64,000 bases of DNA from Bacteroidales bacterium (GTDB lineage: Bacteria > Bacteroidota > Bacteroidia > Bacteroidales > 4484-276). Positions 17,800 to 26,954 of this stretch are shown in pieces. A program made the translations under genes and the position numbers. Every line of letters begins with the position of its first letter. Position 1 is the stretch's first letter. The stretch covers positions 28,539-92,538 of the forward strand of contig DASRND010000009.1 of NCBI GenBank assembly GCA_035647615.1. Direction: 5' to 3'. The notes under the pieces were generated by a model. That model was not told the DNA's origin and searched no databases. It worked only from the letters and a program-made list of their open reading frames with translations.

Positions 17800-19011
17800 A
17801 TGAGATTAAAATCTATCTTCATAAAAGTCAGCAGCCGGCAGTTTTTTTTATTAATAAAAAAGAACAATACGATTCTGCTATTTATGCTGCTGCTTCTGAT
17901 AGCCAGCTGCGGTTCGGAGCCGGAACCCACCGAAAATAATGTACCGGAGGGCATCGATGGAAAAACAATGCTCACGCAGCAGCAGATGGAGCTGGCGGGT
18001 TTCGAGTTTGGTTCGATTGAAAAGGTTTTGCTTTCGGGCGATGTGAATGCCCGCGGTGTATTGGCGCTGCCACCAGAATCCCATGCGTTGATAAGTCCGC
18101 TAACAGGAGGCGTGGTTACCTCTATAGAAGTTACGCTGGGGCAAATCGTCAGCAAAGGACAGCCGTTGTGTTACCTCACACATCCCAACCTGATCAATCT
18201 TCAGCAGGAATATCTCATCAATGAGCAGCAATTGCGATTTCTCGAAAATGAATATGAGCGGCAACGAAAACTCTACGACGAAAAAGTAAGCTCCGAAAAG
18301 AAGTTTCTGCAAACACAAACGGATTTTGAAACCGCCAAAGGCCGCTCACGCGCCATGTCGATTATTCTGGCGCAGATGGGTCTGGATGCCAAAACCATCA
18401 CTGCCGACAATATGTATAGCCGTGTTCCGGTGGTATCGCCCATCCGGGGTATCGTAAACGACATCATGGCCAGCATTGGCAAAAACGTTTCGGAAAACGA
18501 GCTGCTCTTTGAGGTATCGTGCCGCAAGAAGCTGTTGGTAGAGCTGGAGGTTTTTGAGAAAGACATTATGAAAATACAAGAAGGACAGCGGGTGAGTTTC
18601 AATTTATCGAACATAGATGCTACCGAACATGAGGCAGTGGTCATTTCGCGTGGCGCGTCGGTGCAGCAAGCCGGGCGTGTAGTGCTGGTGAGGGCAAGTT
18701 TCGAAAATAGCAACGAAAGCCTGCTGCCGGGTATGTTCGTAGCCTCCAAAATACACACCGGCGAGGAGCTTTTCGATGCGCTGCCCGAAGGCGCTATTAT
18801 GAATAGTAGTAGCGTTAATCCATATATCTTCTACACCACCACACCGGAGGGCAGCGAGCAAATGTTTTTCGATCGCGCCGCCATCACTACCGGATATGCC
18901 GAAGATGGCTTTGTTAGCGTAAAACTGGCGAAGCCTCTGCCTGCCGGCGCACGCGTCGTTACCACAGGCGGATATTACATTAATGCGCGGCAATTGCAGT
19001 CAGCAGAATAG
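17800..19011 (+). CDS. RND efflux periplasmic adaptor, CzcB/CusB-type lipoprotein
   Basis: The 403-residue protein has a lipobox (LLLIASCGSEPEP, Cys near 36), a lipoyl/barrel-sandwich domain, a helical hairpin (about 125-185) and beta-barrel domains. One recognisable block is VVSPIRGIVNDIMASIGKNV. It would link the inner membrane pump to the outer membrane channel. It is in an operon with the pump gene, 3 bp apart. The N-terminus before the lipobox is longer than usual; an internal start nearer the hydrophobic core is possible. Confidence 0.9.
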   Translation: MRLKSIFIKVSSRQFFLLIKKNNTILLFMLLLLIASCGSEPEPTENNVPEGIDGKTMLTQQQMELAGFEFGSIEKVLLSGDVNARGVLALPPESHALISPLTGGVVTSIEVTLGQIVSKGQPLCYLTHPNLINLQQEYLINEQQLRFLENEYERQRKLYDEKVSSEKKFLQTQTDFETAKGRSRAMSIILAQMGLDAKTITADNMYSRVPVVSPIRGIVNDIMASIGKNVSENELLFEVSCRKKLLVELEVFEKDIMKIQEGQRVSFNLSNIDATEHEAVVISRGASVQQAGRVVLVRASFENSNESLLPGMFVASKIHTGEELFDALPEGAIMNSSSVNPYIFYTTTPEGSEQMFFDRAAITTGYAEDGFVSVKLAKPLPAGARVVTTGGYYINARQLQSAE

Positions 19012-19138
19012 AACGATTTTTCTTCTGGCGAAAACTTTATACAAAAAAAATAGAAAACCATACACTTTTTCGGCTCATCGGGCATTCATGTTAAGTCATT
19101 GAAATCAATCTTGCTTAAAATTTATTAGAAATCATACA

Positions 19139-19927
19139 ATGAAAAAACTGCTCTTTACTTTTGCAATATTTCTGGCCATGCAGCCTTTGTTTTCACAGAT
19201 CACTCCTGCAGGCCAGTACAACCATTCGGGAACCTATGTGTGGCTTGCCAACTCCGGAACCAAGTTTTATGTGATGGACGTAATCGCCAACCAGGCACGC
19301 ATCTATAATCTAAACCAGAGCCTTTGGAAAACCATCAATCTGACGGTGCCTGCCAATCATTATCTTTACGACATCCGCTACCCTGCGGAAGGATTGTTTA
19401 CCAACGGCAGCGAGGTGGCTCTCTGCTACATTTATTACACCTATGACGAAGTGAATCAATATTATACTTACACCACTAAAATCGTTACCGAAACCGGGTC
19501 GCAGTTGCTGAGCATCCCCGGCGCGCAGTATGTGTATGTGTATGATCTCGGTGAGCCAGGCGTGAAGATGATTGCCTATATTTACGACTATTCGGTGTAT
19601 CCCTACACTATGCAAACCAACTTGTATGATCTTCCGGGCAGCTATGTTCCGGTGGGAGAGCATCAGCCCCTGGGGCAGCCTTTTGCCGAAGCCTTTCCCA
19701 ACCCGGCTACCGATTACGCCATCGTGCCGTGCAAGCTGCCCGAAGGCATCAGCAGTGCTGTTTTAAAACTTCAGGACGAAGCTGGCAGGATGATTATTGA
19801 ACTTCCGGTGAATGCCGGCGCCAACCATGTGCAGATAAACACCGCACAACTGCCATCCGGAATTTATTTCTACAGCATCGTTACCGAAGGTTACAATACA
19901 CCCGCCCGAAAGCTGGTGGTGAAATAA
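19139..19927 (+). CDS. Secreted protein with T9SS type A sorting domain
   Basis: The 262-residue protein has a signal peptide (1-19) and a ~150-residue aromatic-rich beta domain of unknown function. It ends in a T9SS type A C-terminal domain at ~183-262: AFPNPATDYAIVP, then LQDEAGRMI, then LPSGIYFYSI and KLVVK. Such domains direct export through the type IX system and are cleaved or anchored at the surface. The 127 bp upstream of the start show no clear promoter, and the passenger domain is not recognised. Confidence 0.85.
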   Translation: MKKLLFTFAIFLAMQPLFSQITPAGQYNHSGTYVWLANSGTKFYVMDVIANQARIYNLNQSLWKTINLTVPANHYLYDIRYPAEGLFTNGSEVALCYIYYTYDEVNQYYTYTTKIVTETGSQLLSIPGAQYVYVYDLGEPGVKMIAYIYDYSVYPYTMQTNLYDLPGSYVPVGEHQPLGQPFAEAFPNPATDYAIVPCKLPEGISSAVLKLQDEAGRMIIELPVNAGANHVQINTAQLPSGIYFYSIVTEGYNTPARKLVVK

Positions 19928-19983
19928 ATTCAATGATAAATTTTGAATTTTTAGATTTAATGAAACATTAAAATAATTGCATC

Positions 19984-20232
19984 ATGATAAAGATTAAAAA
20001 TAATGTGGCCGTAAGCGATTCGGGATTTATTTTCAATCCCGACACCGGCGAATCCTTTACAGTAAATCCGATCGGGGTGGAAATAATAAAACTGCTCAAA
20101 GAGGGCAAAAATGTAGAGGCAATCACTGCTGATCTGCACGCGCGATATGCCACTGATGTCCAGACGCTCGAAAAGGATGCAGAGGATTTTTTAGGTTTAT
20201 TAAAAAACTTCTCGATAGCAGACAATGAATAA
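19984..20232 (+). CDS. PqqD-like protein (RiPP recognition element fold)
   Basis: This 82-residue protein matches the PqqD family: GFIFNPDTGESFTVNPIGVE, then IIKLLKEGKNVEAI, an acidic helix, and a C-terminal DAEDFLGLLK helix. PqqD and related RRE domains bind leader peptides of ribosomally made peptides and present them to modifying enzymes. It overlaps the ATP-grasp gene by 8 bp, so the two are coupled. It heads the six-gene operon to 26954. No classical precursor peptide gene is visible; the decarboxylase N-terminus is the only leader-like sequence nearby. Confidence 0.85.
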   Translation: MIKIKNNVAVSDSGFIFNPDTGESFTVNPIGVEIIKLLKEGKNVEAITADLHARYATDVQTLEKDAEDFLGLLKNFSIADNE

Positions 20233-21274
20233 AAAACCCAAGCTAACCATAGCTGTATCGGCGCTCAACGCCATCGACAGCCCCGGGCCAGGCGTGGCGG
20301 TAATACGCGCATTGCGTGAAGCCGAGAGCTTCGACGTGCGCATCATTGGGCTAGCTTATGAGTCGCTGGAGCCAGGCCTCTACATGCACGATCTGGTGGA
20401 CAAAACCTATCAGATTCCCTATCCCTCTTCGGGCATCGAAACCATCCTGGAGCGCCTCGAATACATACATGCGCAGGAGAAACTCGACGTAATCATTCCC
20501 AACTTCGATGCTGAGCTTTATCCCTACATCCGCCTCGAAGCGCAACTCAAAGAGCGCGGCATCCACATGTGCCTGCCCACGATGGAGCAGTTTGAAGAAC
20601 GTCACAAAACAAACCTGCCGGAGTTTGGTGAGAAATATGGACTGCTGGTGCCCAAGAGCAAGGTTATTAACGACATTAGCGAGATTTACAAACTTAGCAG
20701 CGAATTCGATTATCCGCTGCTGGTCAAAGGCCGCTACTACGATGCCTACGTGGCTTACAACCAGGATCAGGTAAAGACATTTTTCCACCGCATCACCGCC
20801 AAGTGGGGATTGCCCGTGATCATTCAGGAGTTTGTACACGGCATCGAATTCAACGTTACCGGGCTGGGCGACGGAACTGGACGAACGGTTTCGGCAGTGC
20901 CCATGCGCAAGCAATACATCACCGACAAGGGCAAAGCCTGGGGCGGCATCTCCATCTCCGATAAACGCATGCTCGCGCTCACCGACAAGTTTATCAGCGG
21001 TACCAAATGGAAAGGCGGCTTTGAGCTGGAGCTGATGAAAAACAAGGACAACGACTTTTATGTGCTCGAGATCAACCCGCGCATCCCTGCCTGGATTTAT
21101 CTGGCTGTGGGCGTGGGGCACAACATCCCCGAAGCGCTGGTGAAGCTGGCTATGGGGCAAAAGGTGGAGCCTTTGGGCGAATATGCCGTAGGTAAAATGT
21201 TTATCCGCTATGCCTGGGATATGATCGTGGACATGGAGGAATTTCAAACCATCTCCACCACCGGCGAACTTTAG
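20225..21274 (+). CDS. ATP-grasp ligase, carbamoyl-phosphate-synthase/PylC-like
   Basis: The 349-residue protein has an N-terminal Rossmann-like lobe (TIAVSALNAIDSPGPGVAVI) and a substrate-lobe middle (VIIPNFDAELYPYI). The ATP-grasp core runs ~130-320, with KGRYYDAYVAYN, EFVHGIEFNVTGLGDGTG and the metal-binding end FYVLEINPRIPAWIYLAVG. ATP-grasp enzymes activate a carboxylate as acyl phosphate and join it to an amine or thiol. The tight coupling to a PqqD-like protein suggests the substrate may be a peptide or carrier-bound, but a free amino-acid ligation cannot be excluded. The gene to the right encodes a PLP decarboxylase. Confidence 0.85.
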   Translation: MNKKPKLTIAVSALNAIDSPGPGVAVIRALREAESFDVRIIGLAYESLEPGLYMHDLVDKTYQIPYPSSGIETILERLEYIHAQEKLDVIIPNFDAELYPYIRLEAQLKERGIHMCLPTMEQFEERHKTNLPEFGEKYGLLVPKSKVINDISEIYKLSSEFDYPLLVKGRYYDAYVAYNQDQVKTFFHRITAKWGLPVIIQEFVHGIEFNVTGLGDGTGRTVSAVPMRKQYITDKGKAWGGISISDKRMLALTDKFISGTKWKGGFELELMKNKDNDFYVLEINPRIPAWIYLAVGVGHNIPEALVKLAMGQKVEPLGEYAVGKMFIRYAWDMIVDMEEFQTISTTGEL

Positions 21275-21315
21275 TTTTTAGTTATTAATAAAGAAATCAA
21301 AACCAAAATACAACA

Positions 21316-22674
21316 ATGGAAAAGCAACGATACGAACGCCCGCTGATAAAAAGAGTAGAAAACGACATGCCCAACAAGTTTGGAATGAAACCCAAAAATT
21401 TTCCCAAAACCAGTATCGATGGCGTGAAGGTGCAGGATCTGATAGAAAAATACGGATCGCCACTCTTTGTGCTCTCCGAAAGCACCATCCGCAATACATA
21501 CCGCCGCGCGCTAAAGGCTTTTAAAAACCGCTATCCGCGCGTACAGTTTGCCTGGTCGTACAAAACCAACTATCTGGATGCGGTGTGTAAAATATTCCAC
21601 CAGGAAGGCTCCTGGGCCGAAGTGGTTTCGGGATTTGAATACGACAAAGCTTTGCGCAATGGCGTTTCAGGCAAACACATCATCTTCAACGGCCCCGACA
21701 AAACGGAGGATGATCTGAAGAAAGCAATCCAAAATGAGTCGCTCATCCACATCGATCATCTCGACGAGCTTTACACAATCATAAGCCTGACCGAAGAGAT
21801 GGATAAAAAACCACGCGTAGCCATCCGTGTAAACATGGACACGGGCATTTATCCGATTTGGGATCGTTTTGGTTTCAATTACGAAAATGGCCAGGCGTGG
21901 GATGTTATCAACAAAATCATGGCATCGGGCAAAATGGAGCTGGTGGGCTTGCATTGCCACATAGGCACTTTTATGCTCACCACCAAAGCTTATGGAGTAG
22001 CCGTCAACAAACTTAGCGATCTGGCGCTGGGGATTCAAAAGAAATACAATCACCAGATAAAATACATCGACCTCGGTGGCGGTTTCCCGTCGCGCAATAC
22101 GCTGAAAGGCTCGTACCTGCCCGGGCAGGACGTAAATCCCAACATCGACGACTTTGCCGAAGAGATTTCCTCGGCACTGCTGCGCGCTAATTTCCCGCCC
22201 GACAACCTGCCGCTGCTCATCCTCGAAACCGGCCGCGCCCTGATCGACGAAGCCGGATTCATCCTCGGAACCGTGCTCTCCAACAAAAGAAGCGCAATCG
22301 GCAAACGCACCACCATCATCGATATCGGCGTCAACCTCTTGTTCACCTCCCTATGGTACGACCATAAGATTTCGCCTGCACAGGAATTTACGCACTTTTC
22401 GGAATACACCACCGTGTATGGGCCACTCTGCATGAACATCGATGTAATTCGTGACAACGCACTGCTGCCGCTGCTCAACAAAGGCGACCATTTTGTAATC
22501 CATCAGGTGGGCGCCTACAACATGACGCAGTGGATGCAGTTTATCACGCTGCGGCCGCGCATCGTGCTCATCGATCAGGAAAGCAACGTGCACGTAATCC
22601 GCCAGGCTGAAACGCTCGACAACTTTATCCACATGGAAAATACGCCCGAACATCTCAAAACTTTTGAACTTTAA
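21316..22674 (+). CDS. Type III PLP-dependent decarboxylase (DapDC/ODC-like) with leader-like N-terminus
   Basis: The 452-residue protein is a fold-type III PLP enzyme. It has the PLP lysine in FAWSYKTNYL, a phosphate/ring site GLHCHIGTF and LGGGFPS, ETGRALIDEAG, and the dimer-interface active-site block GPLCMNID plus GAYNMTQW. The family decarboxylates diaminopimelate, ornithine, arginine or carboxynorspermidine. Ahead of the usual start of the fold (YGSPLFVLSE, about residue 49) is an unusual ~35-residue extension beginning MEKQRYERPLIKR and containing MPNKFG. Bacteroidetes peptide leaders often begin with a similar YE+P-I-K pattern, and a PqqD-like protein is encoded two genes upstream. 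The substrate is unknown; it is not simply LysA by context. Confidence 0.85.
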   Translation: MEKQRYERPLIKRVENDMPNKFGMKPKNFPKTSIDGVKVQDLIEKYGSPLFVLSESTIRNTYRRALKAFKNRYPRVQFAWSYKTNYLDAVCKIFHQEGSWAEVVSGFEYDKALRNGVSGKHIIFNGPDKTEDDLKKAIQNESLIHIDHLDELYTIISLTEEMDKKPRVAIRVNMDTGIYPIWDRFGFNYENGQAWDVINKIMASGKMELVGLHCHIGTFMLTTKAYGVAVNKLSDLALGIQKKYNHQIKYIDLGGGFPSRNTLKGSYLPGQDVNPNIDDFAEEISSALLRANFPPDNLPLLILETGRALIDEAGFILGTVLSNKRSAIGKRTTIIDIGVNLLFTSLWYDHKISPAQEFTHFSEYTTVYGPLCMNIDVIRDNALLPLLNKGDHFVIHQVGAYNMTQWMQFITLRPRIVLIDQESNVHVIRQAETLDNFIHMENTPEHLKTFEL

Positions 22675-22771
22675 ACCATTCATTTTTCGCTTTCGCTAAA
22701 TAATTGTTCAGGGCAATTTTTACGGTCGAAAGCTAAAGCAAACACCACAAAATATCAACAAGCAGAACCAG

Positions 22772-24979
22772 ATGGTAACGACCACCCGAAAGCAGTTACT
22801 CCATTTTGTTGACGGAATACTCAACAGCTATTCGCAGGTATTCTTCAGCAAAAACAAAATCTTTGCTGTCATCCTGGTGATCGTTACCTTTTTTGACTGG
22901 CATGCCGGGCTAGGTGGCTTGCTGGCCGTGCTGATCGCTAACGTTGCTGCGCAGCTCATTGGCTTCAACCGTTTTGGAATCAGCCAGGGTTATTATGGTT
23001 TTAATGCTTTGCTCGTTGGTTTGGGATTAGGCATTTATTACCAGCCCGGCCTGGCTTTTTTTGTACTACTATTTTTTGCGGCCTTGTTCACGCTTTTCAT
23101 CACTATCTGGCTCGAAAATTACTTTGGCAAATATGGCTTACCTTATCTGGCGTGGCCTTTCCTTTTGGCCATCTGGACGGTGAGCCTGGCGGCGCGGCAG
23201 TTTACCGAACTGCAGATGAGCGAACGCGGCCTCTACATTCTCAATGAGATGTACGATTACGGCGGGCCGCTGCTGGTTGACATTTATCATTACATCAACA
23301 ATCTACCTATTCATCCTGCCTTGCTGATGTATTTCCAGTCGCTTGGAGCAATATTTTTTCAGCACCATTTGCTGGCCGGCATCCTCATCGCCATCGGCCT
23401 GATCATCTATTCGCGGATCGCCTTTCTGCTCTCGGTTACAGGATTTTTCTCTGCCTATTTTTATTATCTTTTTATCGGTGCCAACCTTGGCGAGCTAAGC
23501 TATTTTTACATCGGTTTCAACTATATCCTGACGGCCATTGCCATCGGCGGATTTTTTATCATCCCGTCGCGGTGGTCGTTTTTGTGGGTACTGCTGCTCA
23601 CGCCCATCATCTCTATCATTATCACCTCAACGTCTACTTTATTTCAAAATCTACACCTGAGTATTTTTTCGCTGGCTTTTAATGTGGTGGTGGTCTTGTT
23701 TATTTATGTGATGAAATTCAGACAGCATCATAACAAAAAACCGGAGCTGGTGGTGGTGCAGCAATTTTCACCTGAGAAAAACCTTTACACGCAGCATAAT
23801 TATGCCAGTCGTTTTGATCTTGCAGCACAGCAAACCCCAATAGTCCTGCCTTTTTATGGCGAGTGGACGGTGACGCAGGGACATCAGGGCGAACTCACCC
23901 ACCAGCAGGCATGGCGCCATGCCTGGGATTTTGAAATCACCGATGAGCAGGGAAAAACTTTCTCCGGCACCGGCAATCGTCCCGAAGATTATTATTCTTT
24001 CAACCAATCGGTGATAGCGCCTGCCGACGGCGTGGTGCAGGAAATCCTCGACGGCATCGACGACAATGCCATCGGGAAGGTAAATCTGGAGCAAAACTGG
24101 GGCAACACCATCATCATCTGGCATGCCGAAAAACTTTACAGTAAAATAAGCCATCTGCGTAAAGGCAGCTTCGCGGTAAACAAAGGTGACGTGATAAAGC
24201 GTGGCGCTTTGCTTGCCAAAGTAGGCAACTCTGGTCGCTCACCGGAACCACACATCCATTTCCAATTACAGGAAAATCCTTACATCGGCTCCCATACGCA
24301 CGATTATCCCATCGCCAAATACATTGTGAAAACGGAAAAGGCACATCAATTAAAAACTTTCGATCGTCCGATAAATGGCGACACCGTTAACGGCATCACA
24401 CGCAATAACTCTCTTTTTGACGCCTTCAATTTTGTACCGGGACAAACCATCACTTTTGCCTGGTCGCAAAATGAGCAACCCGAACAAAGTGTAAGCTGGG
24501 AAGTAAAAAGCGATCTTTATAACCAGACCTACTTGCAATGCATCCAGAGTGGCGCCAAGGCCTGGTTCAAAAATGACGGAACTTTGTTTTATTTCACCCA
24601 TTTTTCCGGCGACGACACTTCGCTGCTTTACTATTTTTATCTCGGCTGTTATAAAGTTGCGTTGGGCTATTACGACCACCTGCAACTCACCGATCAGTTT
24701 CCGCTGGCTGTATTCAAAAACAGCTTTATCAGGTTTTGGCAGGACTTTGTGGCGCCCTTTCACATCTTTATGCACGCCGATTTCGAGATGAGATATGTTG
24801 ATTTTAAAGATGACCTCTCCGGCAGCAAAATACGAATGGCTTCGGAGGCCCGGCTGCATTACGGCGGCAAATCAGGTCGTCGGATGAATTTTGAAATCAT
24901 TGTGAATCACAACAGAATCGAGAAATTTGGGATGAAAAGCCCAAAAATCACCCTCAACGCTACCGAAACAGAATCATGA
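22772..24979 (+). CDS. Urea-transporter-like membrane domain fused to M23 peptidase
   Basis: The 735-residue protein has a membrane half (about 1-325, ~10 segments) with urea-transporter (UT family) features such as GFNALLVGLGLG and YYGFNALL. It is joined to a lysostaphin-type M23 domain (about 350-530). Zinc ligands are visible: HAWDFEI (H-x-x-x-D type), SHLRKGSF and HIHFQL (HxH). M23 enzymes cut peptidoglycan peptide bridges. The C-terminal ~200 residues are a beta-rich region of unknown role. The fused module probably passes a small molecule and places the peptidase in the periplasm. It overlaps the next gene by 4 bp. Confidence 0.85.
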   Translation: MVTTTRKQLLHFVDGILNSYSQVFFSKNKIFAVILVIVTFFDWHAGLGGLLAVLIANVAAQLIGFNRFGISQGYYGFNALLVGLGLGIYYQPGLAFFVLLFFAALFTLFITIWLENYFGKYGLPYLAWPFLLAIWTVSLAARQFTELQMSERGLYILNEMYDYGGPLLVDIYHYINNLPIHPALLMYFQSLGAIFFQHHLLAGILIAIGLIIYSRIAFLLSVTGFFSAYFYYLFIGANLGELSYFYIGFNYILTAIAIGGFFIIPSRWSFLWVLLLTPIISIIITSTSTLFQNLHLSIFSLAFNVVVVLFIYVMKFRQHHNKKPELVVVQQFSPEKNLYTQHNYASRFDLAAQQTPIVLPFYGEWTVTQGHQGELTHQQAWRHAWDFEITDEQGKTFSGTGNRPEDYYSFNQSVIAPADGVVQEILDGIDDNAIGKVNLEQNWGNTIIIWHAEKLYSKISHLRKGSFAVNKGDVIKRGALLAKVGNSGRSPEPHIHFQLQENPYIGSHTHDYPIAKYIVKTEKAHQLKTFDRPINGDTVNGITRNNSLFDAFNFVPGQTITFAWSQNEQPEQSVSWEVKSDLYNQTYLQCIQSGAKAWFKNDGTLFYFTHFSGDDTSLLYYFYLGCYKVALGYYDHLQLTDQFPLAVFKNSFIRFWQDFVAPFHIFMHADFEMRYVDFKDDLSGSKIRMASEARLHYGGKSGRRMNFEIIVNHNRIEKFGMKSPKITLNATETES

Positions 24980-26334
24980 AAATGCAGTCAGTTTTAAAAA
25001 AATTCTTCGGTCTGTGTGGCATCCTGCTGTTGTGGGGACTGTTGATTTTTCCGGCACTGGTTTCGGGGCAGCAGGTGCAAAATGCCGACAGTTTGACGTA
25101 TGCGTTGTATCAGCAGCAGCAGTGGGATGAACTTATCCGGACAGGCACCGATGCAATTCGGGCAGGCGTCGATCATTTTTACATGCAAATGCGTGTGGGT
25201 ATTGCCTTTTACTCAACACAAAATTACCGCCGCTCCATTCCGTTTTTCCGTCAGGCGCGACAACTGAATCCTATCGACGAGGCTGCCACCGAATATCTCT
25301 ATTACAGCTATCTCCTTTCGGGACGCACCGCAGATGCGCGCGTTTTACTATCACAACTCACCACCGCTCACCGCCAGCGGCTGGAATTACAAAAAGCCCC
25401 GGTCGTTGATCAACTTTACATCGAAGGAGGCCCCGGTTTTGGCGCTACCGACGATCTGCACAATCACTACCAAAACCGTCAGCATGCCGATTCCATTTAT
25501 AATCAAGCCTGGTATTACGACAATCTGCAATATTATCACGCCGGCATCAACTTCAATGTGCTGCCACAGTTACAGACTTACCACGGCGCCACCTTTATTT
25601 CGGTGGATGCAACGCAACAGGTAAATTATCAACGGAAGCCTAATCCCGATTTTCACCACACGGCTGTTCAGCAGGAATATTATGGGAACCTGCAATACAC
25701 TCCATCACCGGGATGGAAGCTAACACCCGCCTGGCATCTTACCCGCACCCGTTACGATGTCAGGAATTTTCGATATGATGGCTTCCAGGGGCTTGTTCCT
25801 GATACCCTTTCATCGACGCGTCATGATAATTTGTTTTGGCTTGGCATCAGTAAAGAGTTTGGAATTTTTTCTACCGCATTGAACGGTGCTCTTGCATCGT
25901 TTGATGGCAGCAATGGCTGGCAAACCGGCGTTTTTGTAAATGTTTATCCATTGGGAAACCTAAAGCTTTTCACCCGCACGGGCCTCACTGTCTTAGGTGA
26001 TGATATTAATGAAGGCCACCTGATATTTCACCAGAGTGTCGGTACACGGGTGCTGCCGAAGCTGTGGCTTGATGTTTCGGCAACCATTGGCAACCTGCGC
26101 GGTTACACCGAGCAAAATGCTTTTGTGTTGTTCAACATACCGGAGGAAGCGCGCTTTAAGGCGGAGGCATTGCTCACCTGGGTCGCCGGAAACCATTTGG
26201 AAGTTTCGTTGCGCTACCGCCTGATGCGGCGCACCAGCAATTACGTTGGCTATATTAATAATCAGGATTACATCGTTTTGGAAAAAGATTATAATTTCAA
26301 CACCTTTATCGGAGGAATAAAATGGCAATTTTGA
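24976..26334 (+). CDS. TPR plus beta-barrel outer membrane protein, YaiO-like
   Basis: The 452-residue protein has a signal peptide (about 1-33) and two to three TPR-like helical hairpins (about 40-135: FYSTQNYRRSIPFFRQARQL). The rest is an aromatic, alternating beta-barrel region ending in FIGGIKWQF, a typical outer membrane C-terminus with terminal Phe. It resembles YaiO-type outer membrane proteins. The ATGA overlap with the peptidase gene indicates coupling. A second ATG 6 bases later could also serve as start. In context it may be the outer membrane component of the pathway. Confidence 0.75.
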   Translation: MKMQSVLKKFFGLCGILLLWGLLIFPALVSGQQVQNADSLTYALYQQQQWDELIRTGTDAIRAGVDHFYMQMRVGIAFYSTQNYRRSIPFFRQARQLNPIDEAATEYLYYSYLLSGRTADARVLLSQLTTAHRQRLELQKAPVVDQLYIEGGPGFGATDDLHNHYQNRQHADSIYNQAWYYDNLQYYHAGINFNVLPQLQTYHGATFISVDATQQVNYQRKPNPDFHHTAVQQEYYGNLQYTPSPGWKLTPAWHLTRTRYDVRNFRYDGFQGLVPDTLSSTRHDNLFWLGISKEFGIFSTALNGALASFDGSNGWQTGVFVNVYPLGNLKLFTRTGLTVLGDDINEGHLIFHQSVGTRVLPKLWLDVSATIGNLRGYTEQNAFVLFNIPEEARFKAEALLTWVAGNHLEVSLRYRLMRRTSNYVGYINNQDYIVLEKDYNFNTFIGGIKWQF

Positions 26335-26954
26335 AAATGAAACTAAAAATAGCAACCTTGCTTATCATAACAATGGCTTGGATTCCGCAGCTTCAGGGGC
26401 AGGATTTTAAAACCATCGAAAATGCTTTCAGCCAAAGCTATGCGCTCGAAACCAAAGGCAATTACAGCGATGCCGTGGCACAGCTCAAATCCGTTTACGA
26501 CGAAAATTCCTATGCGATAAATCTCCGTTTGGGATGGCTTTATTACATGCAGGGCAGCTTCACCGAGTCGTCGGCGTATTATCTGCGTGCCGTAAATCTC
26601 AGCCCGTACGCCATCGAGGCGAGGCTTGGGTATGTCTATCCGCTGGCGGCGCTTGGCAACTGGGCGGTGGTAATAACCCAATACGAGAAAATATTGCAGA
26701 TCGACCCCAACAACACCACCGCCAGTTACCGCCTGGGATTGATCCTATACAGCAGCGAGGATTACCTGCAGGCACTGAAACTTTTCGAGAAAGTGGCCAA
26801 CCTCTATCCGTTCGATTATGACGCCAACGTGATGTACGCATGGACAAGCCTGAAACTTGGCAAACTGCGCGAAGCCGAGGTTTTGTTCCGCAAAGTTTTG
26901 CTCATTCGCCCCGGCGACAGCTCGGCCACAGAGGGACTGCAGCTGGTAAAATAA
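26322..26954 (+). CDS. Periplasmic TPR protein
   Basis: The 210-residue protein has a signal peptide (to about residue 26) and four to five TPR units (about 30-205), such as AINLRLGWLYYMQGSFTESS and ASYRLGLILYSSEDYLQALK. TPR arrays hold protein partners; here the likely partner is the preceding TPR/barrel protein. The ATG at 26322 is preceded by GGAGG 6 bases upstream, though that lies in the upstream coding end. An ATG at 26337 would leave 2 bp after the upstream stop and also gives a good signal peptide. This is the last gene of the operon. Confidence 0.8.
   Translation: MAILKMKLKIATLLIITMAWIPQLQGQDFKTIENAFSQSYALETKGNYSDAVAQLKSVYDENSYAINLRLGWLYYMQGSFTESSAYYLRAVNLSPYAIEARLGYVYPLAALGNWAVVITQYEKILQIDPNNTTASYRLGLILYSSEDYLQALKLFEKVANLYPFDYDANVMYAWTSLKLGKLREAEVLFRKVLLIRPGDSSATEGLQLVK

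Noticed and set aside
20351..21247. 298-codon open frame on the minus strand opposite the ATP-grasp gene
   Set aside because: It is antisense to a gene with clear family motifs, has no recognisable domain, and its His/Val/Leu-rich composition is typical of a shadow frame in GC-rich coding DNA.
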